Positions 1 to 6,607 of a stretch of DNA of 12,207 bases are shown here, piece after piece. Origin of the DNA: an uncultured Saprospiraceae bacterium (GTDB taxonomy: Bacteria; Bacteroidota; Bacteroidia; Chitinophagales; Saprospiraceae); assembly GCA_938033975.1 (NCBI GenBank), contig CALHKJ010000219.1, positions 1-12,207 on the forward strand, in the 5' to 3' direction. The notes under the pieces are model-generated. The model saw nothing but the letters and a program-made list of their open reading frames with translations, had not been told where the DNA came from and did not search any database. The translations under genes were made by a program, and so were the position numbers. Within the stretch, counting starts at the first letter, position 1, and every line of letters starts with the position of its first letter.

Positions 1-1157
1 CCACTGGCTTATCACCCATTGATTTTGGAACATCCATTTCCTTTTGGGGACAATTAAGTTCTCTATTTTTCATACAATTAGGTGGTATAGGTTATATGGC
101 CCTAAGCAGTTTTATAATTTTACGAAATAGTCCAAAATTGCCAAACATCTCCGCTTCTCTTTTAAGATTAGAATTCAATCTACCAGACAGGTATCCATTA
201 ATATCATTTATATATAGCGTATTTATTTTTACGATATTGATTGAAGCTATTGGTGCTATCTTTTTATACATCGGATTTAAAAATATTGGAATTGAGCATG
301 CCTTATGGGCCGCAATTTTTCATAGCATATCTGCATTTTGCACTGCTGGATTCAGTTTATTTTCTGACTCTATGAGTTCATTCAATGACCATCCAATAAT
401 AATTAATACCATTTTAACTTTGAGTATTTTAGGATCAGTTGGATTTATCGTTTTACTAGATTTTTGGTTGAAAATCATTCGGAAACGAAAACGAGTTACA
501 CTTACCTCAAAAATTATTCTAATTAGTACTTTCGCCTATATTCTTATTGGTACAATATTGCTTTACCTGTCAGATGGCCTACTAGTATCATATGGACTTG
601 ATGGATTCAAAAGCTCATTTTTTCAATTAGTATCAGCACATGCAACTGTTGGATTTAATAATTTCCCTATTGAGGACATTAAATTTGGTGGACTGTTAAT
701 TATGATAATTATCATGGTAATTGGATCATCACCTGCAGGAACTGGAGGAGGTATTAAGACAACTTCAATAACTGCTTTGTTTGCTTTGATGTATTCAATT
801 TTAAAAAAGAGATCGCACATCACTTTTTTTCAAAAAGAAATTCCGGCAAACAAAATTTATTTAGCAGTTTCTGCCTCCATTTTTTATACAGTAATATTAT
901 TTTGCGGTACCTGGTTGGTGGTGCAATTGGATGGAAATAACTTCAGCTTTGATAAATTATTATTTGAAACAACATCAGCTCTGAGTACAGTTGGAATCTC
1001 TACGGGAATCACCGGAGAATTAAGTGACGCAAATAAGATCGTAATTTCTATTCTGATGTTCATTGGGAGATTAGGGGTAATGACCTTTGGGTTTGCTCTT
1101 ATTTCTCAATCACCGTATATACGTAAAAAACCAAAAGTAGAAGATATAGCCATATAA
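1..1157 (+). CDS. KtrB/TrkH-family potassium transporter subunit, 5'-truncated by the window edge
   Basis: This is the ion-conducting membrane subunit of a Ktr/Trk K+ uptake system. The frame stays open from base 3 to the left edge, so the ATG at 96 is internal; it follows a stretch reading TGLSPIDFGTSISF, which is the first selectivity-filter loop. Later filter loops are visible as CTAGF (339-353), ATVGF (642-656) and STVGIS (984-1001). The third repeat is followed by the glycine-rich gating loop GSSPAGTGGGIK (723-758), characteristic of TrkH/KtrB. The end carries the conserved GRLGVMTFGFAL segment. About 384 residues are visible, so only the first helix or so, plus any N-terminal extension, is missing. 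The family works with a cytoplasmic nucleotide-binding RCK subunit (KtrA/TrkA), which is not in this window. The lipoprotein gene 16 bases downstream is probably cotranscribed. The family call is firm; Ktr versus Trk and Na+ coupling are not decided by this sequence. Confidence 0.93.
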   Translation, partial: TGLSPIDFGTSISFWGQLSSLFFIQLGGIGYMALSSFIILRNSPKLPNISASLLRLEFNLPDRYPLISFIYSVFIFTILIEAIGAIFLYIGFKNIGIEHALWAAIFHSISAFCTAGFSLFSDSMSSFNDHPIIINTILTLSILGSVGFIVLLDFWLKIIRKRKRVTLTSKIILISTFAYILIGTILLYLSDGLLVSYGLDGFKSSFFQLVSAHATVGFNNFPIEDIKFGGLLIMIIIMVIGSSPAGTGGGIKTTSITALFALMYSILKKRSHITFFQKEIPANKIYLAVSASIFYTVILFCGTWLVVQLDGNNFSFDKLLFETTSALSTVGISTGITGELSDANKIVISILMFIGRLGVMTFGFALISQSPYIRKKPKVEDIAI

Positions 1158-1173
1158 TTTATAAATTAGCAAT

Positions 1174-1692
1174 ATGAAAACTTTACAGATACTTACAATT
1201 CTAATTACAATCTTTTTGATCTCCTGCGAAGCACCTGATCCAAATGCAACACAGACTGGTGAAAATGAATTAGAGTCTCTTGAACTAGAAAGAGATTTGG
1301 TAAAAGCTGATAAAAAGTTTGAGGATATAATCTATGTACCAATATACTCGGATATTTATGTAGATAAGGTAAATCAAAATTCACTCTTAGTTGCTACCCT
1401 AAGCATTAGAAATACCAGCCTTACTGATTCCTTATTTGTTTCTAAAATTGATTACTACAATACACAAGGAGATCTTGTACGGAGTTATCTCGATAGACCC
1501 ATTGCATTATCTGGCATGGCAACAGTCAATTATGTGATTGAAAAAGATGATACTGCCGGTGGATCTGGAGCTAATTTTATAATCAATTTATCTTCAGATC
1601 ATGATTTAAAACCATTAATACAGGCAATTATGATAGGTGAAAATGGAAACAAAGGGTTTTCTTTTTCTACAGATGGATATTCCATAAAATAA
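1174..1692 (+). CDS. DUF3124-family lipoprotein
   Basis: This is a 172-residue predicted lipoprotein. A short hydrophobic signal (residues 4-17) ends in the lipobox L-I-S-C with Cys18 as the lipidation site, so the mature protein should be anchored in a membrane facing the periplasm or outside. A polar, acidic linker (about 19-48) is followed by a domain with DUF3124 hallmarks: VPIYSDIYVDK, then ATLSIRNTS, YYNTQGDLVRSYLDRPI, a D-T-A-G-G-S-G-A-N-F-I motif near residues 126-136, and IQAIMIG with a final FSTDGYSI. The function of DUF3124 is unknown to me. The start lies 16 bases after the potassium-transporter stop with no promoter between, suggesting one operon. That might link the lipoprotein to ion or osmotic homeostasis, but this is inference from position only. 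Confidence 0.88.
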   Translation: MKTLQILTILITIFLISCEAPDPNATQTGENELESLELERDLVKADKKFEDIIYVPIYSDIYVDKVNQNSLLVATLSIRNTSLTDSLFVSKIDYYNTQGDLVRSYLDRPIALSGMATVNYVIEKDDTAGGSGANFIINLSSDHDLKPLIQAIMIGENGNKGFSFSTDGYSIK

Positions 1693-1811
1693 TTAATTAG
1701 ATCAACTCACATGTGGGAATTTTAATCTTAGTAGTATAACCTTCCAAAAATATGAAAAGCTGAAATACTAAAGCTTCATTTACTATAATGACTATTACTA
1801 CTTTATAAATT

Positions 1812-2588
1812 CTACTGAGAAGTTATCCCAATATTTATTGGGGTAACATTCGGACCATTGCCTTCCGTAAATAATCTGTCCAGGCCATATTGAACATAAA
1901 TATTAAACTGTCCAAAACCTGCTCTTACTTCTAGCATTCCAAAATTGTCGGCCAAATTAAAATCATCTTTGAATTTGATTTTATCCAAATCTCTATCTTC
2001 AAATTTGACCTTGTAGTTGCTCGCAAATCTAAAATTGACATTATAGCCTATTGCGAAATTTATGGACTCACTTGGATTAGATCTATTAGTATTGAACTCT
2101 AACATCACTGGAATTTGAATATAATGCGCATGAATTCTATGCTTTCTGATTTCACTAGCAGGATCTACACGTTCAGCAAAACTTGCTTGTCCTTCCAGCA
2201 ATTGAAATTGATTTGAAAAACTATAGTCATGTAAACTATATCGAACACCTGCTGCAAGTCTAAGTTTTTGCGGCTTGCCTGTTGGCATCAGTCCTATTGA
2301 CACATCTGCAGCATCAATATACCAATGACCAGATCTCCAAAAATTCAAATCAAGATAATCATACATTTGGGGTAAATCAAAAGATCCTTCTGAGAGGAAG
2401 GTTGGGAATCCCAAACCCATTGTACCAAAATCAAAGCTTACTCTTTTTTCAGCTTTTTCATTCAAGATAGAGTCAATCATCATCTTTGCTTTTTCCTCAA
2501 TTTCTTCCATATCTACCTCATCTTCCTGAGCAGATAATTGAAGACTGAAAAAACAAATTAAAAGCAGAAAAAGGTAATTAGTTTTCAT
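1812..2588 (-). CDS. Outer-membrane beta-barrel protein (PorT-like / OMP_b-brl type)
   Basis: This is a 258-residue exported protein. A Sec signal peptide (residues 1-20, ending L-S-A before Q21) is followed by a highly acidic, helix-prone stretch (about 22-49, EDEVDMEEIEEKAK and on). The rest is alternating aromatic and polar beta strands: FDFGTMGLGFP, LRLAAGVRYSLHDYSF, HYIQIPVMLEF, INFAIGYNVNFRFA, FNIYVQYGLDRLF and a final PINIGIT. The HYIQIPVMLEF strand is a signature of small Bacteroidota outer-membrane barrels. The C-terminus is T-S-Q rather than the aromatic residue usual at the end of outer-membrane barrels. The gene is convergent with the DUF3124 lipoprotein. Upstream of the ATG I see only a poor match to the Bacteroidota -7 box. 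A specific role cannot be assigned; the family ranges from structural porin-like proteins to secretion accessory barrels. Confidence 0.8.
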   Translation of the reverse strand: MKTNYLFLLLICFFSLQLSAQEDEVDMEEIEEKAKMMIDSILNEKAEKRVSFDFGTMGLGFPTFLSEGSFDLPQMYDYLDLNFWRSGHWYIDAADVSIGLMPTGKPQKLRLAAGVRYSLHDYSFSNQFQLLEGQASFAERVDPASEIRKHRIHAHYIQIPVMLEFNTNRSNPSESINFAIGYNVNFRFASNYKVKFEDRDLDKIKFKDDFNLADNFGMLEVRAGFGQFNIYVQYGLDRLFTEGNGPNVTPINIGITSQ

Positions 2589-2677
2589 AGTAGTTTTTTG
2601 AAGTTATAATAATTGAACTGTTAGTTAAGTAATATCTACTTATTCCTTAATTCTTAAAAACTTTAGGACATCTTTTT

Positions 2678-2733
2678 GAGAACTAAGTATTTTACTTGTT
2701 AAATGTTCTCCCTGCCATTACTTAAATGACAGG
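2678..2733. repeat. Cluster of nested inverted repeats upstream of the PhnA-like gene
   Basis: Three dyads lie within 56 bases of the divergent intergenic region. GAGAAC (2678-2683) pairs with GTTCTC (2705-2710). Inside it, AAGTA and TACTT flank a TTT loop. Immediately after, CCTGCCATT (2711-2719) pairs with AATGACAGG (2725-2733) at 8 of 9 positions around a five-base loop. The patch lies about 40 bases upstream of the promoter box at 2774. It could be an operator region or the folded end of an unannotated transcript. No T-run follows, so it does not look like a standard terminator. Confidence 0.45.
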
Positions 2734-2773
2734 AAGCAAATTTAAGCCGATTCCTAAAGTCATTTTGGATTAC

Positions 2774-2781
2774 TACTTTTG
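2774..2781 (+). promoter_or_regulatory. Bacteroidota -7 box (TACTTTTG) for the PhnA-like gene
   Basis: TACTTTTG is an exact match to the TAnnTTTG consensus of the Bacteroidota housekeeping sigma factor. It ends 15 bases before the ATG at 2797, predicting a very short leader. No TTG/TTTG sits at the usual 17-23 base distance upstream, so the -33 half is not seen. The box overlaps a TTG codon at 2779 that could be mistaken for the gene start. Confidence 0.6.
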
Positions 2782-2796
2782 CTACAAATAATAAGT

Positions 2797-3363
2797 ATGG
2801 GATTATCTCTAGCTCTTGAAAAAAGAGCAAATGGAAAATGCGAATTATGTTCTTCCTCTGAATCTTTGGATGGAATTACAGTCCCTCCAAAAAATGGAGA
2901 TGGACTTGATGTGAGTATTGCCATCTGCCCAACCTGCCAAAGTCAAATAAATGACATGAACAATCTAGATGAAAATCATTGGAGATGTTTGAATGATGCA
3001 ATGTGGAGTGAGTTAACTCCCGTTAAAGTAATGTCCTATAAATTATTAGCAAGCCTCAAGAAAGATTGGAGTGATGATTTACTTGCAATGATTTATTTAG
3101 AGGAAGCTGACTTGGAATGGGCCCAAGCCGGATTGGCAAATGAAAGCGATATTGTACACAAAGACAGCAATGGAAATATTCTTCAAGCTGGCGATTCAGT
3201 TGTACTTATAAAAGATCTCAATGTGAAAGGAGCAAATTTTGTTGCTAAAAGAGGGACAGCGGTGAGACGTATTTCTTTGGTACAAGATAATGCTGAACAT
3301 ATTGAAGGAAGGGTAAATGATCAACACATCGTCATCCTAACAAAATTTGTAAAAAAGACCTAG
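2797..3363 (+). CDS. PhnA/YjdM-family zinc-ribbon protein
   Basis: This is a 188-residue protein of the PhnA/YjdM family. The N-terminal half has a two-CxxC zinc-ribbon pattern: Cys15-Cys18 (KCELC) and Cys44-Cys47 (CPTC). A helical insert with W-rich segments (about 55-118) separates it from the C-terminal PhnA domain (about 123-188, DSNGNILQAGDSVVLIKDL through FVKK), which closely resembles the E. coli YjdM C-terminus. The middle insert makes it longer than the roughly 110-residue E. coli protein. Despite the historical name, this family is not an established phosphonate-degrading enzyme and I would not infer phosphonate use. I chose the ATG at 2797: the in-frame TTG at 2779 lies inside the predicted -7 box and would add only six residues. 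The gene is followed after 39 bases by the 3403 gene, which has its own promoter box. Confidence 0.88.
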   Translation: MGLSLALEKRANGKCELCSSSESLDGITVPPKNGDGLDVSIAICPTCQSQINDMNNLDENHWRCLNDAMWSELTPVKVMSYKLLASLKKDWSDDLLAMIYLEEADLEWAQAGLANESDIVHKDSNGNILQAGDSVVLIKDLNVKGANFVAKRGTAVRRISLVQDNAEHIEGRVNDQHIVILTKFVKKT

Positions 3364-3380
3364 TATAGCAAAAAACATAT

Positions 3381-3388
3381 TAAATTTG
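3381..3388 (+). promoter_or_regulatory. Bacteroidota -7 box (TAAATTTG) for the 3403 gene
   Basis: TAAATTTG matches TAnnTTTG exactly and ends 14 bases before the ATG at 3403. The nearest upstream TTTG (3346-3349) is 31 bases away, too far for a normal -33 element. The short spacing to the ATG resembles that at 2774-2781. Confidence 0.55.
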
Positions 3389-3402
3389 TTTGAATATCAA
3401 AT

Positions 3403-3843
3403 ATGACAAAAATGACATTAAAACAGTTAATCAAGCTTGAGGACAAAGCAAAAGAAGTATGGGTGATCAGCCCTTCATTACACTACGATGTAGACGTTAA
3501 AGATTTTGGGGAATTGGTTAGTGTAAATCTTAATCAGAAAACAAAGTACAGGTACATTGTCCCGGCAACATCAGAGATTGCAAAGAACATTACTAAGTAT
3601 CAAAAGAAATATAAATTGTCAAAACAGGAAGTAGAAACAAATTTCTGCGTAATATCTGACTCTGACTTTCTACCTTTCGTAACAGAAACTGCAATTTACA
3701 ATGCGAAGAGTGATTGTATTGCATGCTGCGCTCCAGCAATGGAAAATAGTCAAGACGTTATCAAGTATAATGCAAAAACATCAAAAGCGATGGCAAAAGC
3801 GTTCAGAGCAATTTGGAAGAAATACAAAAGGTCAAACCCTTAA
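3403..3843 (+). CDS. Uncharacterised 146-residue cytoplasmic protein
   Basis: I do not recognise this family with certainty. The 146-residue protein lacks a signal peptide or membrane segment and is strongly basic at its C-terminus (KAMAKAFRAIWKKYKR). The N-terminal helix is followed by EVWVISPSLHYDV, then NLNQKTKYRYIVPAT, a lysine-rich helix and NFCVISDSDFLPFVTETAIYN. This alternating strand/helix layout (a VWVI strand, then a YRYIVP strand) is reminiscent of phospholipase-D-like or TrmB-effector-like sensor domains, but no HKD catalytic motif is visible. A cysteine cluster C-I-A-C-C lies near residues 107-111. The gene has its own exact -7 box and a strong terminator 32 bases after the stop, so it can be a single-gene unit. 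The PLD-like suggestion is weak. Confidence 0.75.
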   Translation: MTKMTLKQLIKLEDKAKEVWVISPSLHYDVDVKDFGELVSVNLNQKTKYRYIVPATSEIAKNITKYQKKYKLSKQEVETNFCVISDSDFLPFVTETAIYNAKSDCIACCAPAMENSQDVIKYNAKTSKAMAKAFRAIWKKYKRSNP

Positions 3844-3874
3844 GTTCTTAACCTTTAGATAATTCGGTATCAAC

Positions 3875-3908
3875 TAAGCCTTTCCTATAAAGAGAGGCTT
3901 ATTTTTTT
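3875..3908 (+). terminator. Rho-independent terminator after the 3403 gene
   Basis: A 10-bp stem (TAAGCCTTTC at 3875-3884 with GAGAGGCTTA at 3892-3901, one G-U pair) closes a seven-base loop and is followed by seven Ts (3902-3908). The T-run is only on the + strand side, so it terminates rightward transcription just before the convergent receptor gene ends at 3914. Confidence 0.85.
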
Positions 3909-3913
3909 GTTGC

Positions 3914-6154
3914 TTACTCAACTCTGTACCTTAGACCAAGGTAAAACTCTCTTCCTTTTGTAGGACCCCAACTAAATGCTGGATCAAAATATTGACCAAA
4001 GGGATCATCGGAGGCAAGAATTGGAAACTCTTGTCTGAAATCTAAAATATTTTCGATTCCTCCATAAATTTCGAAGCTTGGCCAACGCTTGGTTACTTGA
4101 AGTTGGAATGTACTATAGGCTTCAGAATATTCTCCCACCCTATATTGTTCTGGATAATTCAAAGTCGAAGGCAATCTTCTTTTTGAGAACCAATGATAGG
4201 TCACATCAAATTGCCAATCATCATCTAAAGTAGTATATGAATTATTAACCAAAATCTTGTGGCTAGGCACAAACGGAAGGATAAATTTATCTCCTTCAAT
4301 GATTTGATAAAGTTCTAGATAATTATAAGAAAGTTTAAGGTCATAGTTTGTTTTATAACTAAATTTGGACTCTAATTGCAAGCTTTTGGAAACGCTCTCG
4401 CCTGTGAAATTTGTCAAATAAGCCACACTAGCATCTCTATCAAAATCTGGGAAAATTTGATTCTGAAACATCGTATAATAAAAGTCTCCACCCAAAGTAA
4501 TGTCAAGATCCTCCAAGAAAAAACTATGAATATAATTGACACCAGCATTGATTGCTTCCTCTGGTCTTAAGGATTCTTCAAAGACTACATCTCTATTACT
4601 TGATAAAAGATTAATCCGTTCAGCAAATACTTGTGGAATGCGTATCCCCTTGCCTACTGAAAATCTCAAATCAGAGCTTTCAGAGACTTCATACCTCAGT
4701 AAAAATCTTGGAACAAATTTCAAACCTATATCAGCATAGTTATCCGCACGCAAACCAGTTATCAATGTAAATTTATTATAGTACAATGAGTGCTCTACAA
4801 ATACTCCAGGAAGAATATAGCTTCCAAAATCATAAACACCTCCATAGTTGATGAAACTTAAATCTTTAGTTTCTGTAATCTCCTCGTCCAATCGATTGTT
4901 GATATAAGTCAAACCTAGCTTAACATTGTTATCATTTGCTCCATAGAAATAATCTGCAAAAAGATTGGTTGTGCTATTAAGCTGATCTGCCTCATATCTC
5001 TTTACTCCAAAGTGATTATCTTGAACGTTTTTGAAGTTAGAATTTTGCAATGTTATGGATAGATCATCTGTGATACTATAATTTAACTTTGAATATAAAT
5101 CTACATGAAATAGATCAACGTGTTGTCCATAAAACTGTGTTGTTCCCAAGTGCTCATTTGCATCAAATTCATTTTGCCCACCCTCTCTTTCTTCCTTCCA
5201 CAATCTCACAGCTACCTCAGCTTTAAACTTATCATTCTCTGGATCCTGAAAAGAAAATTTATTGTAGAAGCTCATCCTATTGGTCTGCACGATATCTCTA
5301 AAGCCATCTCCATCTTTATCTCTTATTGCTGCAGGCGTAGTGAGATGCAAAGTTGTCAAATTATTCCACTTTGTTTTTTTCGTTGCTAGATTGGCATTGT
5401 ATTGAGAACTACCAAAGGAATTTGCGAAAGCGTTGAGATAAATTTTACTTGTTTCAGCTGCATCATGTGGGATGATATTAATCTGACCACTGATACTTTG
5501 TGCACCTTGCAAAACTGAATTTGTGCCTTTTGACACGTAAATGCTTTGAATAACGGTTCCTGGATATGAGCCAGTTCCATATTGATATCCCAATCCTTGA
5601 ATCAATGGTAAGTCATCGAACAAAACTTGATTATACACGCCTGACAGACCAAGAACTTGTAATTCTTTGGCATCTGTAATTACATTCGTCGTTGCTGCAA
5701 CCACATTTGAGTTGGTAGAAAAACAACCAGCAAGACTGCAACAAGCAGCTCGTTCTATTTCTCTGGTTCCAATCACCTCTATTTTTGCGGCAGCATCTTC
5801 AAATCTTGTGGCCTTACTCTTAGTGGAAATTTCTACTCCTTTGATGGTATTGTCTTCTATAAGCATTATCTCCCAATGCTTAACCATGCCCGCCTTTAAA
5901 CGTTCTGATTTGAATCCTACATAAGAAAAGATGAGATGGTGATCTGGATCTTTAATATCCTCAATACTAAATTCCCCAAGCTCATTGGTTACTGTTCCAA
6001 TCTTTGAGTCTTCCCAAACCACATTCGCTCCAATTAAAGCATTTCCTTCAATGTCTGTAATTAGGCCTGTAATCTGCTGAGAGTACCCAGAGATAGTTGC
6101 AGTTACAAGCAATATTATTGTTACGTATAAATTTCTATAAATGAACGCCTTCAT
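3914..6154 (-). CDS. TonB-dependent outer-membrane receptor with cysteine-rich plug
   Basis: This is a 746-residue outer-membrane receptor. A signal peptide (residues 1-26, ending GYSQ) precedes a carboxypeptidase-regulatory-like domain (about 27-112: QITGLITDIEGNALIGANV and a YVGFKSE strand). The plug domain spans about 118-235 and includes ELQVLGLSGVYNQVLFDD, the GTGSYPGTVIQSIYVSKG stretch and QSISGQINI. The rest is the beta barrel, ending GREFYLGLRYRVE. The start of the plug has an unusual motif, A-C-C-S-L-A-G-C-F, with Cys138, Cys139 and Cys144. A similar CC pair recurs, as I recall, in a Bacteroidota receptor group often found near heavy-metal-associated proteins, so a metal or metal-chelate ligand is plausible but unproven. 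No SusD partner, TonB or metal-transport gene is adjacent, so this is not a polysaccharide-utilisation pair. The ligand is unknown. Confidence 0.92.
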   Translation of the reverse strand: MKAFIYRNLYVTIILLVTATISGYSQQITGLITDIEGNALIGANVVWEDSKIGTVTNELGEFSIEDIKDPDHHLIFSYVGFKSERLKAGMVKHWEIMLIEDNTIKGVEISTKSKATRFEDAAAKIEVIGTREIERAACCSLAGCFSTNSNVVAATTNVITDAKELQVLGLSGVYNQVLFDDLPLIQGLGYQYGTGSYPGTVIQSIYVSKGTNSVLQGAQSISGQINIIPHDAAETSKIYLNAFANSFGSSQYNANLATKKTKWNNLTTLHLTTPAAIRDKDGDGFRDIVQTNRMSFYNKFSFQDPENDKFKAEVAVRLWKEEREGGQNEFDANEHLGTTQFYGQHVDLFHVDLYSKLNYSITDDLSITLQNSNFKNVQDNHFGVKRYEADQLNSTTNLFADYFYGANDNNVKLGLTYINNRLDEEITETKDLSFINYGGVYDFGSYILPGVFVEHSLYYNKFTLITGLRADNYADIGLKFVPRFLLRYEVSESSDLRFSVGKGIRIPQVFAERINLLSSNRDVVFEESLRPEEAINAGVNYIHSFFLEDLDITLGGDFYYTMFQNQIFPDFDRDASVAYLTNFTGESVSKSLQLESKFSYKTNYDLKLSYNYLELYQIIEGDKFILPFVPSHKILVNNSYTTLDDDWQFDVTYHWFSKRRLPSTLNYPEQYRVGEYSEAYSTFQLQVTKRWPSFEIYGGIENILDFRQEFPILASDDPFGQYFDPAFSWGPTKGREFYLGLRYRVE

Positions 6155-6158
6155 ACTT

Positions 6159-6166
6159 CAAATATA
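6159..6166 (-). promoter_or_regulatory. -7 box (TATATTTG) of the TonB receptor gene
   Basis: Read on the minus strand, TATATTTG is an exact TAnnTTTG match. It ends only four bases before the ATG (6154), which predicts a transcript that is leaderless or nearly so. The nearest upstream TTG (6179-6181) is 12 bases away, closer than the usual spacing for a -33 element. Confidence 0.55.
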
Positions 6167-6197
6167 AACTCATATTCTCAATATGGATGGTAATAAG

Positions 6198-6228
6198 CTG
6201 TTAACTAGTTTACATTCAATATTAACAG
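6198..6228. repeat. Inverted repeat CTGTTAA...TTAACAG upstream of the receptor promoter
   Basis: A perfect 7-bp inverted repeat (6198-6204 and 6222-6228) has a 17-base spacer. It lies about 30-60 bases upstream of the receptor's -7 box, a position compatible with a dimeric regulator. The arms are AT-rich and short, so chance is a real alternative. Confidence 0.3.
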
Positions 6229-6307
6229 ATATGATTATTTATAATTATTCTGTCACCCTTGCCAAAAGAAATATATTATTTTGAACATAATGCATTTATT
6301 AGGTTTT

Positions 6308-6331
6308 ATGGTGCCCCAAGGGCCATTTTTT
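6308..6331 (+). terminator. Possible terminator-like hairpin followed by a T-run in the divergent gap
   Basis: ATGG (6308-6311) and CCC (6314-6316) pair with GGG (6320-6322) and CCAT (6323-6326), giving seven pairs with a two-base TG bulge and a three-base CAA loop. TTTTT follows (6327-6331). It has the form of a weak rightward terminator, but no gene reads into it from the left on the + strand. It may end a small RNA or protect the miniprotein promoter from read-through. It overlaps the candidate -33 TTTG of that promoter. Confidence 0.35.
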
Positions 6332-6363
6332 GAAATATTTAAAAAAAAATTGAAATAAATTTG
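6329..6363 (+). promoter_or_regulatory. Promoter of the 34-residue miniprotein (TTTG-N23-TAAATTTG)
   Basis: TAAATTTG (6356-6363) is an exact -7 box. TTTG (6329-6332) lies 23 bases upstream, at the long end of the spacing reported for Bacteroidota promoters. This is the only promoter here with both halves in place. Transcription should start near 6368-6370, leaving a leader of about 97 bases before the ATG at 6467. Confidence 0.55.
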
Positions 6364-6377
6364 TTAAATAAGCAGCG

Positions 6378-6430
6378 TTTTGGCCCTCAGAGGGGTCTTT
6401 CTTGTATAAATGCTTGGTTTAGTGCCAAAA
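6378..6430 (+). promoter_or_regulatory. Structured leader of the miniprotein mRNA
   Basis: Within the predicted leader, TTTTGGC (6378-6384) is perfectly complementary to GCCAAAA (6424-6430). A local hairpin, CCCT/AGGG with a CAG loop (6384-6394), lies at its left end and competes for C6384. These could be alternative folds of a cis-regulatory leader. I do not match it to a known riboswitch class. Confidence 0.35.
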
Positions 6431-6466
6431 TTTTTAGATTTTTAGAATAATCAAAACCCTTTTATT

Positions 6467-6571
6467 ATGGAAAACGAAGCCTTACAATGGATCGCTATTA
6501 CCGGCGGAGTCCTAGGAGTTGCTGCTTTAATTACATTTGTCTTGTATAAAGCTAATTTATTACCAGATTAG
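6467..6571 (+). CDS. 34-residue single-pass membrane miniprotein
   Basis: This short ORF reads MENEALQWIAI, then TGGVLGVAALITFVLY, then KANLLPD. An acidic N-terminus is followed by one hydrophobic helix with small-residue packing (about W8-Y27, including G-G-V-L-G-V-A-A) and a short tail starting with lysine, as expected for an N-out/C-in inner-membrane peptide. No Shine-Dalgarno site is present; an A-rich stretch precedes the ATG, as is usual in this phylum. Reality is supported by an exact promoter box about 100 bases upstream, a tight 15-bp terminator 37 bases after the stop, and higher GC in the coding stretch than in its flanks. I do not recognise the family. Small subunits of respiratory oxidases or transporters, or regulatory membrane peptides, look similar in size and topology. 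No partner gene is adjacent. Confidence 0.68.
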   Translation: MENEALQWIAITGGVLGVAALITFVLYKANLLPD

Positions 6572-6607
6572 TGGTTTGATAAAATAAATAAGCAGCTAGC
6601 AAGCTTA

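Noticed and set aside
96..98. ATG at 96 as the start of the potassium transporter
   Set aside because: The upstream codons to the window edge are in frame and encode the conserved first filter loop, so the gene begins outside the window.
623..823. Leftward 66-codon frame inside the potassium-transporter gene
   Set aside because: Antisense to conserved filter and gating-loop codons; no start signal or protein-like features.
1706..1717. Palindrome CTCACATGTGGG between the convergent lipoprotein and barrel genes
   Set aside because: It has no loop to form a hairpin, no T-run, and lies away from any promoter; likely chance.
2797..3363. Reading the PhnA-like gene as evidence of phosphonate degradation
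   Set aside because: The PhnA/YjdM name is historical; no phosphonate lyase, transporter or hydrolase gene is nearby.
5120..5389. Rightward 89-codon frame and similar frames inside the receptor gene
   Set aside because: Shadow frames of a well-supported gene on the other strand, with no features of their own.
3914..6154. Polysaccharide-utilisation (SusC/SusD) locus
   Set aside because: The receptor is shorter than typical SusC, no SusD-like lipoprotein follows, and no glycan enzyme is adjacent.
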